Positions 10,572 to 21,190 of a DNA stretch of 64,000 nt are shown one piece after another (position 1 is the first letter of the stretch; each line of letters opens with the position of its first letter). Position numbers and translations under genes: made by a program. The stretch is from NCBI GenBank assembly GCA_032718475.1, contig JAUCBJ010003086.1, positions 23,443-87,442 on the forward strand, read 5' to 3'. This DNA is from Nemertoderma westbladi. Taxonomy: Eukaryota; Xenacoelomorpha; Nemertodermatida; Nemertodermatidae. The notes under the pieces were generated by a model that saw only the letters and a list, made by a program, of their open reading frames with translations, made no database searches and was not told where the DNA came from.

Positions 10572-11795
10572 ATGGAGGTGGTTTATGAATCGTTAGATCA
10601 CAGAAACGAGGATGTTCCCTCATTCGGAGATGATATTAGGAAAGAATTCTGTTTGTCATTTAATGACATGACATTCTGCAACCACGGCTCCTACGGTGTC
10701 TGTCCTAAACGAGTTCTCAATTATAAATATCAGCTGATTGATTTAATAGAGAAGAAACCTGATTACTTCAGCGGCGATACATGGCGCGATCTATATAACG
10801 CCTCTTTGGAAAGAACTGCTTCGTTTCTTAATTCTGACAAAAAAGACGTAGTTTTTGTCGCGAACACTTCAACTGGAATCAGCACGATCATCAATAGTTT
10901 ACAATTAGATTCCAACAGTACAATTCTGCGACAGACACATACATATACCTCGACCGGATACACTGTAGATGAAGTAACTAAGAAACATGCAGCGAACGTT
11001 ATCAATTTACAAGTCCCCTTGTCAATCAAATCAGAAGAGGAAATCGTAGACCTTTACTACAAGACGTGCTCCTCTAACAGATCTATAAGAGTTGTAGTAT
11101 TGGACCACATCAGTAGTTGTTGTGCGATTCTTTGGCCGGTTGTCAGAATCGCTGCGACTTTAAAGGAGTTGAACGTGGTCATTGTAGTGGATGGAGCTCA
11201 CGGTCCCGGACAAATACCGGTAGACCTCAAGGAAATGGAAGAGGCTGGAGTTGATTACTACGTTGGAAATTTACACAAGTGGGCGTTTGCGCTTAGAGGG
11301 TGCGCTGTTATGTGGGTACGGCCGGAGTACCAAACAGCTGTTAAACCTCTAGTTACAAGTCACTCCTATAAAGGAACTTTTCAGGATAAGTTTTTCGATC
11401 AAGGCACTCAGGACATCAGTAACTACCTGAGCGCTTCGGCAGGACTCGAATTCCATAAATCAATCGGTGGATTTAACGCCATTCACGGTTACGTTGAGCC
11501 TCTAATCTCTTGGGCTCAGGAGATGATAGCAGAAGCCTTGGGAACCGATAAACTAGAGATACCGAGGAGTATGGAAGCGCCTTGTATGAGAATGATAGAG
11601 ATTCCCGGAGATCCAATACCGCATGAGGAAGAAATAGAATTGAATTTCACATTTATGACTAATAACAAGGTTGTTCCTTGGTTCTACAGTTTTAATGGCA
11701 GACGCTGGATAAGGATATCTTGCAGCGTTTATAACAAGAAAGAAGATTACATTCTACTAAAAGATGCACTTCTAGAAACATTTAATACAACTTAA
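10572..11795 (+). CDS. Class-V PLP-dependent aminotransferase, isopenicillin-N-epimerase / cysteine-lyase-like (copy 3)
   Basis: A 407-residue intronless protein, the inverted twin of copy 1. I count about six replacements: D for Y at 32, I for M at 59, S for C at 114, L for P at 241, LE for VD near 289-290, and D for N near 327. NHGSYG (37-42), D207 and K236 are intact. P241L lies five residues after the catalytic lysine, in a turn that is PRG in the other copies, and might affect activity. The leader from 10,390 to 10,571 is nearly the same as that of copy 1, including an AACAATATATTCC word about 35 bp before the ATG that could act as a TATA-like element. An AATAAA occurs at 11,973-11,978. 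Function is inferred as for copy 1. Confidence 0.88.
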   Translation: MEVVYESLDHRNEDVPSFGDDIRKEFCLSFNDMTFCNHGSYGVCPKRVLNYKYQLIDLIEKKPDYFSGDTWRDLYNASLERTASFLNSDKKDVVFVANTSTGISTIINSLQLDSNSTILRQTHTYTSTGYTVDEVTKKHAANVINLQVPLSIKSEEEIVDLYYKTCSSNRSIRVVVLDHISSCCAILWPVVRIAATLKELNVVIVVDGAHGPGQIPVDLKEMEEAGVDYYVGNLHKWAFALRGCAVMWVRPEYQTAVKPLVTSHSYKGTFQDKFFDQGTQDISNYLSASAGLEFHKSIGGFNAIHGYVEPLISWAQEMIAEALGTDKLEIPRSMEAPCMRMIEIPGDPIPHEEEIELNFTFMTNNKVVPWFYSFNGRRWIRISCSVYNKKEDYILLKDALLETFNTT

Positions 11796-12077
11796 CTGTT
11801 ACAAATTATACCAATCCAATATTAAAACTTGTATGATTTTCGTTTTCCATAAATGCCATTCTGCATTAGACGATTCGCCATGTGGTGTTGGGATCACACT
11901 TCAATATATATAAGATTATTTTCAAATTGTATATTTGAGGCCCTTGGAGTTTGATGATGGAAATTTAAATTAAATAAAATTTAGTATAATCATTTTTCCT
12001 AATTTAATACTTATTACATTGAAAACAATAGGCTTCTCCTTTTCCTCGCTACGCTCGTTCGGTAGATAAATGCACTC

Positions 12078-12152
12078 ATTCCGGACTTTTAGTCCTGGGT
12101 TTTTCTTCACAAGACTTTTTGTGCAGGACTGAAAGCCTACTAAATCCGGAAT
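12078..12152. repeat. Imperfect hairpin (foldback), 75 bp
   Basis: ATTCCGGA at 12,078 pairs with TCCGGAAT ending at 12,152. Inside, AGTCCTG pairs with CAGGACT and CACAA with TTGTG. It sits exactly where the palindrome similarity ends. The following bases, 12,153-12,780, hold no recognised gene. Confidence 0.5.
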
Positions 12153-12779
12153 TTACAAAATTGAGATTTGGGTATTATAATGTGTGTGAGTGTGGGGAGT
12201 TCCATAAATTATCAATTGCTGAAAATTATTCATAGTTTCAGTAGCTCAACTATCCATTTATTTTAAACAATTTATGTTCCATACGTGATATTTTTGTTAT
12301 AGGCATTTTTGTAAAATCTGGATTGCATTTAAAATGCTTTGCAGATCATTCTAAGAGCAGTGTTTAAAATAAATAAAAAATGAGTCTTCTTATCTTTTGA
12401 AAGCTACCGGTAGTGTTTGTTTAATGTTAGCTAGTCCTGCTGCGTCCTACTGTAGATCGAGTAAGGCGTTTATTTTGCAATTAAGAAGAATTAGTCCTTA
12501 CATATAGGAGGTTGTTTTCCGATGTAGGGTTGACAAAAAGACACTCATGGTCTTGATAATGTAGATGAATTGGTGAGGTATATAGCTGATCGCGAACTCT
12601 GGCTCCTCCCCCTCTGCTGTTAACCGGTAAGGCAGGGCGCTACACTAACGAAGTTGGCGCAACCTTAGCGGACTGACACTTAGGGGGTGGATCAATAATG
12701 ACAAATAGCTGTAGTTACGATTTTGACATGCTAATAACTTTGGCGAATTTAAAGCTTCTACCATGTGTCAAATACAATG

Positions 12780-13110
12780 AACACATCTCCAATCAGACTA
12801 TATACAACATTGGAGGTGTTTTATTAGACCCCCTGGCTTGACAATTGAACGGAACCACCTCCACTTTACAGGACATGCACTTTCGCCGTGAGGACCAGCC
12901 AGTGCATAATCTTGTACTTTGGCAGCCTCATGGAGTGAATAAGCATGGTGGATAGCCCATTACTTTCTTGAGACGCATCTTAAAGGACACTGGCCTTGAA
13001 GGTACAGATGATCTAGCAAATGTCATCGCTGATAGAGGGAGTTGAGGAGGCGCAATTTTTTCGACACAGCATTCTTAATCTATATGTAACATATATAACG
13101 CAGCTGTAAT
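12780..13110 (+). mobile_element. 3' fragment of a LINE ORF2 (family A)
   Basis: It is similar to 61,190-61,490 and to the reverse strand of 19,250-21,190. The three copies together read as the C terminus of a LINE reverse-transcriptase ORF: an LERNxLRFAGHC-like segment, then LVLWQPH, then a TFLRRILKDxGLE-like segment, then a DRELWR-type motif. Here stops and small indels break the frame. It lies directly beside the left end of the 13,142-15,810 element. Confidence 0.6.
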
Positions 13111-13141
13111 GCAGCTTGCCGATAGTTGTAGTCGTACAGTA

Positions 13142-15810
13142 CTGCCGTTGTTTGGCAATAAACCCTATCTCAAAATTTTCAAAAAAAATTTTATTTGATC
13201 AATTGGGGTCACTTGACACGCTCTTTTCAATGAAACTAAGAAAAGTGGGGTGTTCCTTTCACGAAATCGGACTTTTTCAATCTTAAAACACCCCATGGCA
13301 GCATCTCAAATCAACAGCTTCGAGGCAAAACACCCCATACCTAAATTCGACCATATAGGGTGCTTTGCCTTGTTAACTCTGTCGACCAAATAACCCTATC
13401 ATTGAGTTAGGGTTTTTTGCCTTGCGCTTTACTTTTAAGCCAATCAATTAGTTAAGAAATTGACCAATCAGAAGTAATATCCTTTGTCATTTAATATTTA
13501 TTTACACTACTTAAAGGTAACTCTGTCTGGCGGGAAATTAATTTTAGTTATTTTAATTTGACCTGGCGCAAATTAATTTATCCTATCTAGTTATATTGAT
13601 TTTTGTTAGGAATTTACTCTTTATTACAACCAACAGTGTACTAACAGTCTTGTAAGTTTTAAGGGGAAATTGAGTTTGACAATAATGACGAGGAAGAGAA
13701 TCTGGATACGTTTTTTGGATTTATTATTACATGAAGTAGTTGGACGCCGGGCCTGGGATGGGTGATGTAGTGTTAGGTACTGGGGAAACGGAAGGTGAAG
13801 AAGATGGAGCTCTTGTTGGAACTGGGGGAGGTGGAATGGTTGTTGGAGCTGGGGAAAGTGCAATGGTTGTTGGAACTGGGGAAAGTGGAATGGTTGCTGG
13901 AACTGGGGAAGGTGGAATGGTTGTTGGAACTGGGAAAGATGGAATGGTTGTTGGAACTGGGGAAAGTGGAATGGTTGCTGGAACTGGGGTAGGTGGAATG
14001 GTTGTTGGAACTGGGGATGGTGGAATGGTTGCTGGAACTGGGGAGTGGAATGGTTGTTGGAACTGGGGAAAGTGGAATGGTTGTTGGAACTGGGGAAGGT
14101 GGAATGGTTGTTGGAGCTGGGGAAAGTGCAATGGTTGTTGGAACTGGGGAAAGTGGAATGGTTGTTGGAACTGGGGAAGGTGGAATGGTTGTTGGAACTG
14201 GGGATGGTGGAATGGTTGTTGGAACTGGGGAAGGTGGAATGGTTGTTGGAACTGGGGAAGGTGGAATGGTTGTTGGAACTGGGGAAGGTGGAATGGTTGT
14301 TGGAACTGGGGAAGGTGGAATGGTTGTTGGAACTGGGGAAGGTGGAATGGTTGTTGGAACTGGGGATGGTGGAATGGTTGTTGGAACTGGGGAAGGTGGA
14401 ATGGTTGTTGGAACTGGGGAAGGTGGAATGGTTGTTGGAACTGGGGATGGTGGAATGGTTGTTGGAACTGGGGAAGGTGGAGATGTGGTTGGAACTGGGG
14501 AAGGTGGAGTGGTTGTTGGAACTGGGGAAGGTGGAATGGTAGTTGGAACGGGGGAAGGTGGAGTGCTTGTTGGAACGGGGGAAGGAGGAGATGTGGTTGG
14601 AACGGGGGAAGGTGGAGTGATTGTTGGAACTGGGGAAGGTGGAGATGTGGTTGGAACTGGGGAAGGTGGAGTGGTTGTTGGAACTGGGGAAGGTGGAATG
14701 GTAGTTGGAACGGGGGAAGGTGGAGTGCTTGTTGGAACGGGGGAAGGAGGAGATGTGGTTGGAACGGGGGAAGGTGGAGTGATTGTTGGAACTGGGGAAG
14801 GTGGAGATGTGGTTGGAACTGGGGAAGGTGGAATGGTTGTTGGAACTGGGGAAGGTGGAGTGGTTGTTGGAACTGGGGATGGTGGAGATGGGGTTGGAAC
14901 TGGGGAAGGTGGAATTGTTGTTGGAACCGGAGAAGGTGGAGTGGTTGTTGGAACTGGGGAAGGTGGAATGGTAGTTGGAACGGGGGAAGGTGGAGTGCTT
15001 GTTGGAACGGGGGAAGGAGGAGATGTGGTTGGAACGGGGGAAGGTGGAGTGATTGTTGGAACTGGGGAAGGTAGAGATGTGGTTGGAACGGGGGAAGGTG
15101 GAATGGTTGTTGGAACTGGGGAAGGTGGAGATGTGGTTGGAACTGGGGAAGGTGGAGATGTGGTTAGAACTGGGGAAGGTGGAATTGTTGATGGAACTGG
15201 GGATGGTGGAGATGGGGTTGGAACGGGGGAAGGTGGAGATGTGGTTGGAACTGAGGATGGTGGAGATGGGGTTGGAACTGGGAATGGTGGAGATGTGGTT
15301 AGAACTGGGTAAGGTGGAGTGGTTGTTGGTTAAATAAATACCTTTCTTTACTTTTTGTATTTATTTGGGAAGGAATTAATTTTAGTCACCTCATCATTCA
15401 TCATTTTGACGTCTTGTTGACATGGCAATACACCCCAACTCCAGCAAGCTCTAAACTAATAATACGTGATACAAAATGCTCTACAAATCATGCTGGCAGA
15501 ACAAAAAATCACTGTTTTATACTAGTTTCTATGAAACCAGAACCATTGGTTAAACACCCTATCTCTAACAAATCAGCTTACATTGAATGGCAAAACACCC
15601 TATAATTTTATTTCATCCCTTTAATCCCTTTTCGTCATCTCTCACCATCTATTCTATTAAAAAAATCTAAGTTAGCCTGTTAAGTTCCCTTAGGACCCAT
15701 TATCAGCGATTTCTCACAATGTCTTCAATGTTGACTTAGGGGAAACGCGTTTAGGTTAATATCTCAAAATGTGTTTTTTTAGGATAGGGTGTATTGCCAA
15801 ACAACGGCAG
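13142..15810. mobile_element. Non-autonomous TIR DNA element carrying an internal minisatellite
   Basis: A 2,669-bp element with 28-bp terminal inverted repeats (13,142-13,169 and 15,783-15,810), starting CTGCCGTTGTTTGGCAATA and matching at 27 of 28 positions. AGTA flanks both ends (13,138-13,141 and 15,811-15,814), a possible 4-bp target duplication. Motifs related to the inner TIR (GGCAAAACACCCTAT and its reverse ATAGGGTGTTTTGCC) recur just inside both ends, for example near 13,285, 13,325, 13,357, 13,391, 15,421 and 15,590. Such subterminal repeats often bind transposase. No transposase is visible; the interior is mostly a 27-bp array. A second copy begins before the window and ends at 458. 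Confidence 0.7.
13790..15330. repeat. 27-bp minisatellite, about 56 copies
   Basis: The unit is GGAATGGTTGTTGGAACTGG plus GGAAGGT. The left and middle parts are very regular; variants (GGAGATGTGGTT, GGAGTGCTTGTT) rise after 14,480. Because the period is a multiple of three and the unit has no stop, all three plus frames stay open for hundreds of codons (glycine-valine-rich, tryptophan-rich or leucine-rich). The minus strand gives a proline-threonine frame. I treat these as a by-product of the repeat, not genes. Confidence 0.9.
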
Positions 15811-16339
15811 AGTAGTAGTATAGTAGTTAACGTTTTCATTAACGGTAAATTACTTTCCTTTGTTAAAGATATGTGTATCTTACCTAGGACAATAAGCTGT
15901 AATCTTTCAGATAAATCTGACATTATGCGCATGCGCGCAGTAGGGGCCTAATATATATTAACCCGACATTTTTCGCAAGGTTCGTTCTCTGTTAAACGCC
16001 CTACAGCTCTTCCAAACTTTTTGTTACAGTTTATATTGCTCCTCATTATGGTCGATATTTCGAGTAGAACGTTGGAATATTTTGCTTGGTATACCATTGA
16101 GGTGATATTACGTAATGTTAGCATTCAGGTAATTATTTTGCAAACCTGGTTTTCTCAATTAGTTTCTAATCAATGACAATTGTGCTATACTGTATGTATA
16201 TAATCTACCTACAGTGTACCGGTACTATGGGCTGAGTTCCCGTGAATATACAAATATTATAGTACAGTTGCAGTAGTACAGTATAGTAATTTGTAGGTAT
16301 CAATAAAAGTCGAAAAGTTGACATTTTGGACAGTTTCAT
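15811..16339. other. Intergenic, nothing recognised
   Basis: AT-rich DNA with an ATGCGCATGCGCGC word near 15,925. No coding or RNA features were seen. Confidence 0.4.
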
Positions 16340-17190
16340 ACACTATCAGTACAACAGTCTCCCGCTAGAGGGCTACATGTCTAAACATAATATTTCTTTG
16401 ATTTTAATCGGTTCAAGTTGAAACTTGGGCAGATTTGTACTACAGTAGAATTAGACCATTAGCTGTGTCATTGAAGTTCATCTCAGAAATGTTTGAAAGT
16501 GATAAACCTTTTCCATTTCCTTGATATTAATCCGTTTGAGCTCCGATCCGACCCGATCTTGGAATAGATTTACCTGACCACATGCTGCGTCCTTTTGAGG
16601 CAGGTGATTCATCTACAGTTCTCCAGTCTGCTGCTAGATGGCGAAATGTCCGACAGTGAAAACCTTCTCTCCAATTTCCGTGATTTCATTTCCTTTAAGC
16701 TGAATTTTGGTATATGTAATATACTTATACTTATTGTAAGGAAATTTCCTGAAAATGTCGCAAATTTCCTTGACATTTTCCCAGAAATTTCCTATTTTAG
16801 AAATTTATTATATAAAGTTTACTGTAACTACGGGTGAAGTATACTTTTCCGGAAACTTCCTTGAAAAATCATATTTCTGAAAAACTCACATCCCTATCTA
16901 TACCAATATTTTGCGTCTTTGTGTAGAAGGTGATCGGTCCGCAGTTCTCCAGTCGGTTGCTAGATGGCGAAATATCTGAAAGTAAATACCTTCCACCGTT
17001 TCTTTTATTTTAATCCCCTTAAGTTTAAACTTGGCATATATTTATGTACTAGAAAACTGGCTGCTTATTTGTGGGACTATATTCCATCTACACTTCTACA
17101 GTCAGTTTGCCACAAGAATAAAACGTCGAAATATTTGAAAGTGAAAACCTTCTCCCATTTCGTTATTTGTTATCCGTTCAAGATGAAACT
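16340..17190. repeat. Degenerate tandem repeat, about 4-5 units
   Basis: Related blocks begin near 16,343, 16,450, 16,612, 16,939 and 17,091. A shared pattern reads CAGTTCTCCAGTC, then GCTAGATGGCGAAAT, then GAAAGTGAAAACCTTCTCC, then TTGATTTTAATCCGTT. Spacing is irregular and identity is low, so this is an old duplication series. Open frames here (for example 16595-16837) follow the repeat and are not called. Confidence 0.5.
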
Positions 17191-18246
17191 ACCATGAAAG
17201 TCTATAATTGTTGATGCACTCACATCGAACGAGGTATTTCCTCAGTGAGGTTTTTCCACAGAGCCATGTTTGTACGTTAGTCCACAAAGATAACATTATT
17301 CTCACAAATATATCATTAAAAAGTAATATTGAAATTGTAGAAACCGCTGGTATTAATAAATTATACAATTTACATTCTTCATTTTCTATAAATATTATAA
17401 TTTTATGGAAATCAAACAAATACTTGAATGACGTAATGAACGCTACAGCGACACAAACTTCCTACCTAAACCCTAACGCTACCAGTTCGTGCGATTATTC
17501 AGTAACGTGTTACAACATTAGAACAACACCGATAACAAAATGTCTAACAATCACAGAGGCGATCTTACGACCATAGATCACCCGATCATAGACCCTTCAA
17601 TCCGAGGTTTCTCAGTTTGAGGCATCTCAGTCTCTTTAAATAAAATATTTTAAAACTTCACAAAAACATTTTGAGATCATAAGAAATTATACATATTACC
17701 GGTAGAGTTACGGATTACACCATATGGATTTTAAATTCGGCCACAATGTCAGATGAGAAGGCAGGGCCTATAATTTAATATACAAATGGTGGATTATGTT
17801 TGTTTTTTTGTTTACAAATGGTGGATTATTCAAATAGTTTCCTTGTGTTTGCAAAACACGTTCCAGTTAGGGAATCTGTTGGATTCTAGCCGTAGTACTG
17901 GAGCACATAAAGACAAACTGACAGGCAGTCATCACGGCTACGTAACGATTAATAGAAACTCACAAAATCTAAAGCTGAAACGAAATCCTACATTTATCGA
18001 ATTTACAATTGCCATAAAACCAGTTGTGGCGGTAGGATTATTAGCAACATTATTATCTTGGCGTTCTAATTTCTAACTATATAACCAGTTCGTATTAGCG
18101 CTGTAGTTGTGTGTAGGACTATTTTGTAGGAGTAGTATTTACTATTTAATTGTGTATAGACTAAAGGTTCCAATCCAATACTTTGTACAGTACGGTAGCT
18201 ACACACCACACACAATTATTAGAGTCTCTAGAAGTAATCAACTAAA
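17191..18246. other. Intergenic, nothing recognised
   Basis: Open frames of 122 and 96 codons (17208-17576, 17786-18076) have no family resemblance and no coding-like composition. This is probably the 3' flank of the ATP synthase g gene. Confidence 0.35.
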
Positions 18247-18753
18247 TTACGGATGTAGATCCCCGTAGGCCTCCCGTTTAGTCTCCCTACCGGCGCGGTA
18301 ACCCACCCAACTCCGACGACCGACTATCTCTCCGACGAAGAACCACACGGCTATATCGGCACCCACGAACAACCCAGCCAATGATTCCCGAGTGGTCAAC
18401 ATCCGCCAGTTCCTCAACCTCCCAACGAACCGCTGGTGGTCCGCTACTATCGCCGGCCAATCTGACGCTTTGGGGGGTCCTAACTCCGCCGTCGCGTACA
18501 TCTTTAACGTATCCAGTCGCTCCTTCCCGTAATTCATCCATTCCTGCTCTTTCACACTCCCAGGGAATCTTTTATCCCCCGTTTTTCCCAACATCGGCGC
18601 GACCATATCCTTTGTTATCACTTCCTTATTGCTGCTACTCATTTCTTTTCCCGTGGTTGTTACTTTTTTACCCATTTTATTGGTTAATGACATGGCGCTT
18701 TTCAACATCTTCATCATCGTCTTAGAGACGACATCAACTCCCGCTTTAGACAT
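18247..18753 (-). CDS. ATP5MG: Mitochondrial ATP synthase subunit g
   Basis: A 168-residue intronless protein. Residues about 80-152 match subunit g of the F1Fo ATP synthase: a YATAELGPP segment (86-94, the MYAKVELxPP-type core), the LTTRESLAGL stretch (119-128), then a hydrophobic helix with VWFFVGEIVGRR (136-147). The GxxxG pairs G127/G131 and G141/G145 are the type that supports subunit e/g contacts and dimer formation in the inner membrane. The usual animal protein is about 100 residues. Here there are about 65 extra N-terminal residues, basic and serine/threonine-rich, with hydrophobic-basic spacing that could act as a presequence (inference). The start chosen is the first in-frame ATG. 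The gene is head-to-head with the CFAP70-like start exon. Confidence 0.85.
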   Translation of the reverse strand: MSKAGVDVVSKTMMKMLKSAMSLTNKMGKKVTTTGKEMSSSNKEVITKDMVAPMLGKTGDKRFPGSVKEQEWMNYGKERLDTLKMYATAELGPPKASDWPAIVADHQRFVGRLRNWRMLTTRESLAGLFVGADIAVWFFVGEIVGRRSWVGYRAGRETKREAYGDLHP

Positions 18754-19128
18754 TTTTATTAGTGTATAACTATGTTCCCATTCACCGGCTGACCGGTACT
18801 GGCAGTCGTACTGCGTACTGTCAGACTGTCGTAGGTTCGCGTACAGGCCGATCCTCGTAAGCCTTCAGATTTCAGGATTTATACAATTTTAGAATTATAC
18901 TACCGCACTACCGAAACTACAGTACAGCCAGTAGCTTACCACAGTAAGTAGGCTTACCACATATGGCAGTATGGCTGTATGCAGGTATGGTACAGTTACA
19001 GTTAGTTGTAGGTCTACAGGTCTACAGTACCTCGGATAGCTCTGTAGCGGATAGACTACTGAATTTCAGTATCTCCAGTCAAAAAAGTATAATACAGTAA
19101 TACATTAGGCCTAATAATAAATCTGACA
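18754..19128. promoter_or_regulatory. Putative bidirectional promoter between ATP5MG and the CFAP70-like gene
   Basis: A gap of about 375 bp separates the two divergent start codons (18753 minus and the proposed 19129 plus). It is rich in TACAGTA / GTACTG words and has no clear TATA box. The call depends on the proposed first exon being right. Confidence 0.35.
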
Positions 19129-19132
19129 ATGG
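19129..19132 (+). CDS. CFAP70: CFAP70-like, tentative first coding exon (ATGG)
   Basis: ATGG is followed directly by the strong donor GTAAGTAT at 19,133. The single leftover G joins the AT at the start of the 21863 exon to give GAT, so the joined protein begins M-D-T-E-P-E. The phase fit (phase 1) and donor quality support it, but four coding bases are weak evidence. Confidence 0.4.
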
Positions 19133-19249
19133 GTAAGTATATCTTTCCGACCTACTACTACGATCGGCATGCTGCATTCCAGCTACATTATATTTTATAG
19201 GCCTATATTACATATATATTATTCAGAATGGGATGCCGGCTTGCCGACA

Positions 19250-19402
19250 AAACTGCGCCTTCACAACTCCCTATAACCCATGACTTTTGCTAGATCATCT
19301 GCATCTTCAAGGCCAGTGTCCTTTAACTGTTTAAGATGCGTCTCCAAGAAAGTAATGGGCTGTGCTGTCCACCATGCTTATTCGCTCCATTATGCACTGG
19401 CT
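19250..19402 (-). mobile_element. LINE ORF2 3' fragment, distal half (split by an insertion)
   Basis: The reverse strand matches 12,900-13,080 and 61,240-61,410 and encodes the K-rich segment after LVLWQPH and the MGYREL / DREL-type end. Its other half is at 21,070-21,190; the 19,403-21,069 element separates them. Confidence 0.65.
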
Positions 19403-21069
19403 CCCAGGACGTCACGAAATAAATTGAACGTTCATTTGGAACATCAATGAAATATCGTTCAAAAATAGGTAAAAATTGATGACGTTGTGAGTAATTTACC
19501 AAATTGTGACGTTCACATTTGGTAATTTAACGTCCTAACTTTAACGAAATTGAATCTGAACCAAAACAAAGGAATATTGAACGTTCAAATTGCGTTCATT
19601 TATTTGTACCTAAATATGTACGTAGTTTGAACGTTCAAACATAATTTACTTTAATTTGTTATGTCAATGGCATGTTCAAACTTGTTCTTGACACAATTAT
19701 CTGACAAGTATCACTCAAAATTTACTTTTGAACCCAGAAAACGTTTATTGACAATAAAACAAAAAATAACCAAAAGGTAATAAAACATTGTTGCGCGGGT
19801 GTAGCCAACATGTATTTTACACATTTTTCTGTGGTATTGTTAAATAATTTACAATAGTTTTTGAGTTATTAAAAAAAATCAAGTCTCCCCTAAAGTCAAG
19901 TCTCCCTCACTCACCCTACATTTATTTTTTGTGTTGCTTAGTCTACTCCTTGTATGGTTCGGCTTATTCCTGGACTGATGGTTCCTTCCCCCCAATACAA
20001 AACAATTACTTTAAGTAATCACAAAATTAATCACACAACAAAACAGGAAAACACTGATAACCAATTCAATGCTGACACATTTTTATACATTTTAAACAAC
20101 AAATAACATCAAAATTCAAAAAGGTGACTCTCAGTCTGATTACTAAAGCTAATACACTACAGTATGTCACATAAAATTGTAATAAAATTATTACAATATA
20201 TTTGGCCTATTGAACCAAGAACATAACAACTGACCAATTGACCAAATACCATTAAATTTTGTTGAGATAAAGCAGATATATGTGCTTTGGAATGTACAAG
20301 CTTCTATTATGCATAGGGCCTATGGAATTTTTTTAAACGTAAAAAACATTATTTTTGATTTTACAGATTTATCATATTAAATACACCTTCCTTACACTTC
20401 AATTGCTTTTTGTGTGTTTTATTGTCTTTTTGAAAATATATTTTAAATACCAATTATAAGGTCTTAAAATTAATGAATTTTTGTAGATTCACCTATATGA
20501 ATAATATATTTTAGCTGAAAATAAGATAAATTATATAAATCTGACTAATCGAATGCGAATTTGTGGATCGTCACCATAAGATTTCAATGATACTCTCATA
20601 TCACTGTCGATTAAATATTTTCATACTGTACTCTGATACTTACTTCTCTAAATGTATAGGGTATTGTAGGTGTAGGGCCGTAGGATAGGGTGTACAGTAG
20701 GGATTGGATAAGGTTGGCTAACACACACCCCCCCCCCCCCCCCCCCCCTCCCCTCTACACAGAACATGCACACACAAGCAGTGATTGGTTGGTCTCACGA
20801 TAAATTTTTCCGTTTTTTCTACCATTGACCTATAACACACCAGAAATGAACGTCTAGTGAACACAGATCAAACGTCATTGAAACGTAGATTCATAACGTA
20901 TTTTAACGTTCAATTATCACTTCATTTAACGTACTTCTGACGGCCAACTTTGAACTATTGAAAGTTCAGCATCAATAGCATCCTATGGGAGAAATATAAC
21001 GTCATATGAACATAAATACAGAACGTCTGGACGAATAATGAACGTAAATTTACGTATTTGTGCTACCCG
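19403..21069. mobile_element. 1.67-kb non-autonomous DNA element inserted in a LINE, GGCT target duplication
   Basis: GGCT occurs at 19,399-19,402 and 21,070-21,073. Removing the interval restores the LINE remnant seen uninterrupted near 12,880. Ends start CCCAGG and finish ACCCG on the plus strand, with only loosely matching terminal repeats (CACGAAATAAATTGAACGTTCA against CACAAATACGTAAATTTACGTTCA in pieces). GAACGT / AACGTTC words are dense in the outer 200 bp of both ends and act as subterminal repeats. The interior (19.7-20.8 kb) is AT-rich, has no ORF and holds a poly-C run. The superfamily was not determined. Confidence 0.6.
20728..20748. repeat. Poly-C run (21 C)
   Basis: An uninterrupted C homopolymer inside the 19,403-21,069 element. 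Similar runs are at 22,947-22,965 and 27,024-27,048. Confidence 0.95.
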
Positions 21070-21190
21070 GGCTGGTCCTCACTGCGAAGGCAGTGTCCTG
21101 CAAAGCGGAGGCGGTTCCGTTCAAGTGTCAATCTTAGCGAGATTAATGGAACACCTCCGAACGCTCTCCAAGCCGAAAACGCGTTACTAA
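21070..21190 (-). mobile_element. LINE ORF2 3' fragment, proximal half
   Basis: The reverse strand reads a GGVPLISLRLTLERNRLRF-like segment, the conserved region before the C-terminal LVLWQPH block of LINE reverse transcriptases. It continues in the fragment at 19,250-19,402. The stretch from 21,191 to 21,862 is AT-rich intron with nothing else recognised. Confidence 0.65.

Larger units (their letters stand above)
7400..12077. repeat. Right arm of the inverted duplication (interrupted by a LINE)
   Basis: This is the reverse complement of the 577-4,905 arm. From the centre outward it holds the upstream region of copy 2 (about 7,460-7,512), the broken gene 7513-8059, the segment matching 2,490-2,640, a 1.9-kb insertion (8,230-10,173), and copy 3 with both flanks. 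Similarity ends near 12,077. The arms are not colinear throughout: the right arm lacks the sequence matching 2,660-3,500 and most of the copy 2 gene body. Confidence 0.75.

Noticed and set aside
13740-15312. Long open frames (439-444 codons) of glycine-valine, tryptophan or leucine repeats
   Set aside because: They come from a 27-bp minisatellite whose period is divisible by three and whose unit has no stop in any plus frame. They have no unique domain or reliable start.
17208-17576. 122-codon frame
   Set aside because: No recognisable family, AT-driven composition, no splice or promoter support.
18287-18725. Frames overlapping the ATP synthase g gene in other frames or strands
   Set aside because: The subunit g motifs are in the 18247-18753 minus frame; these are shadows.
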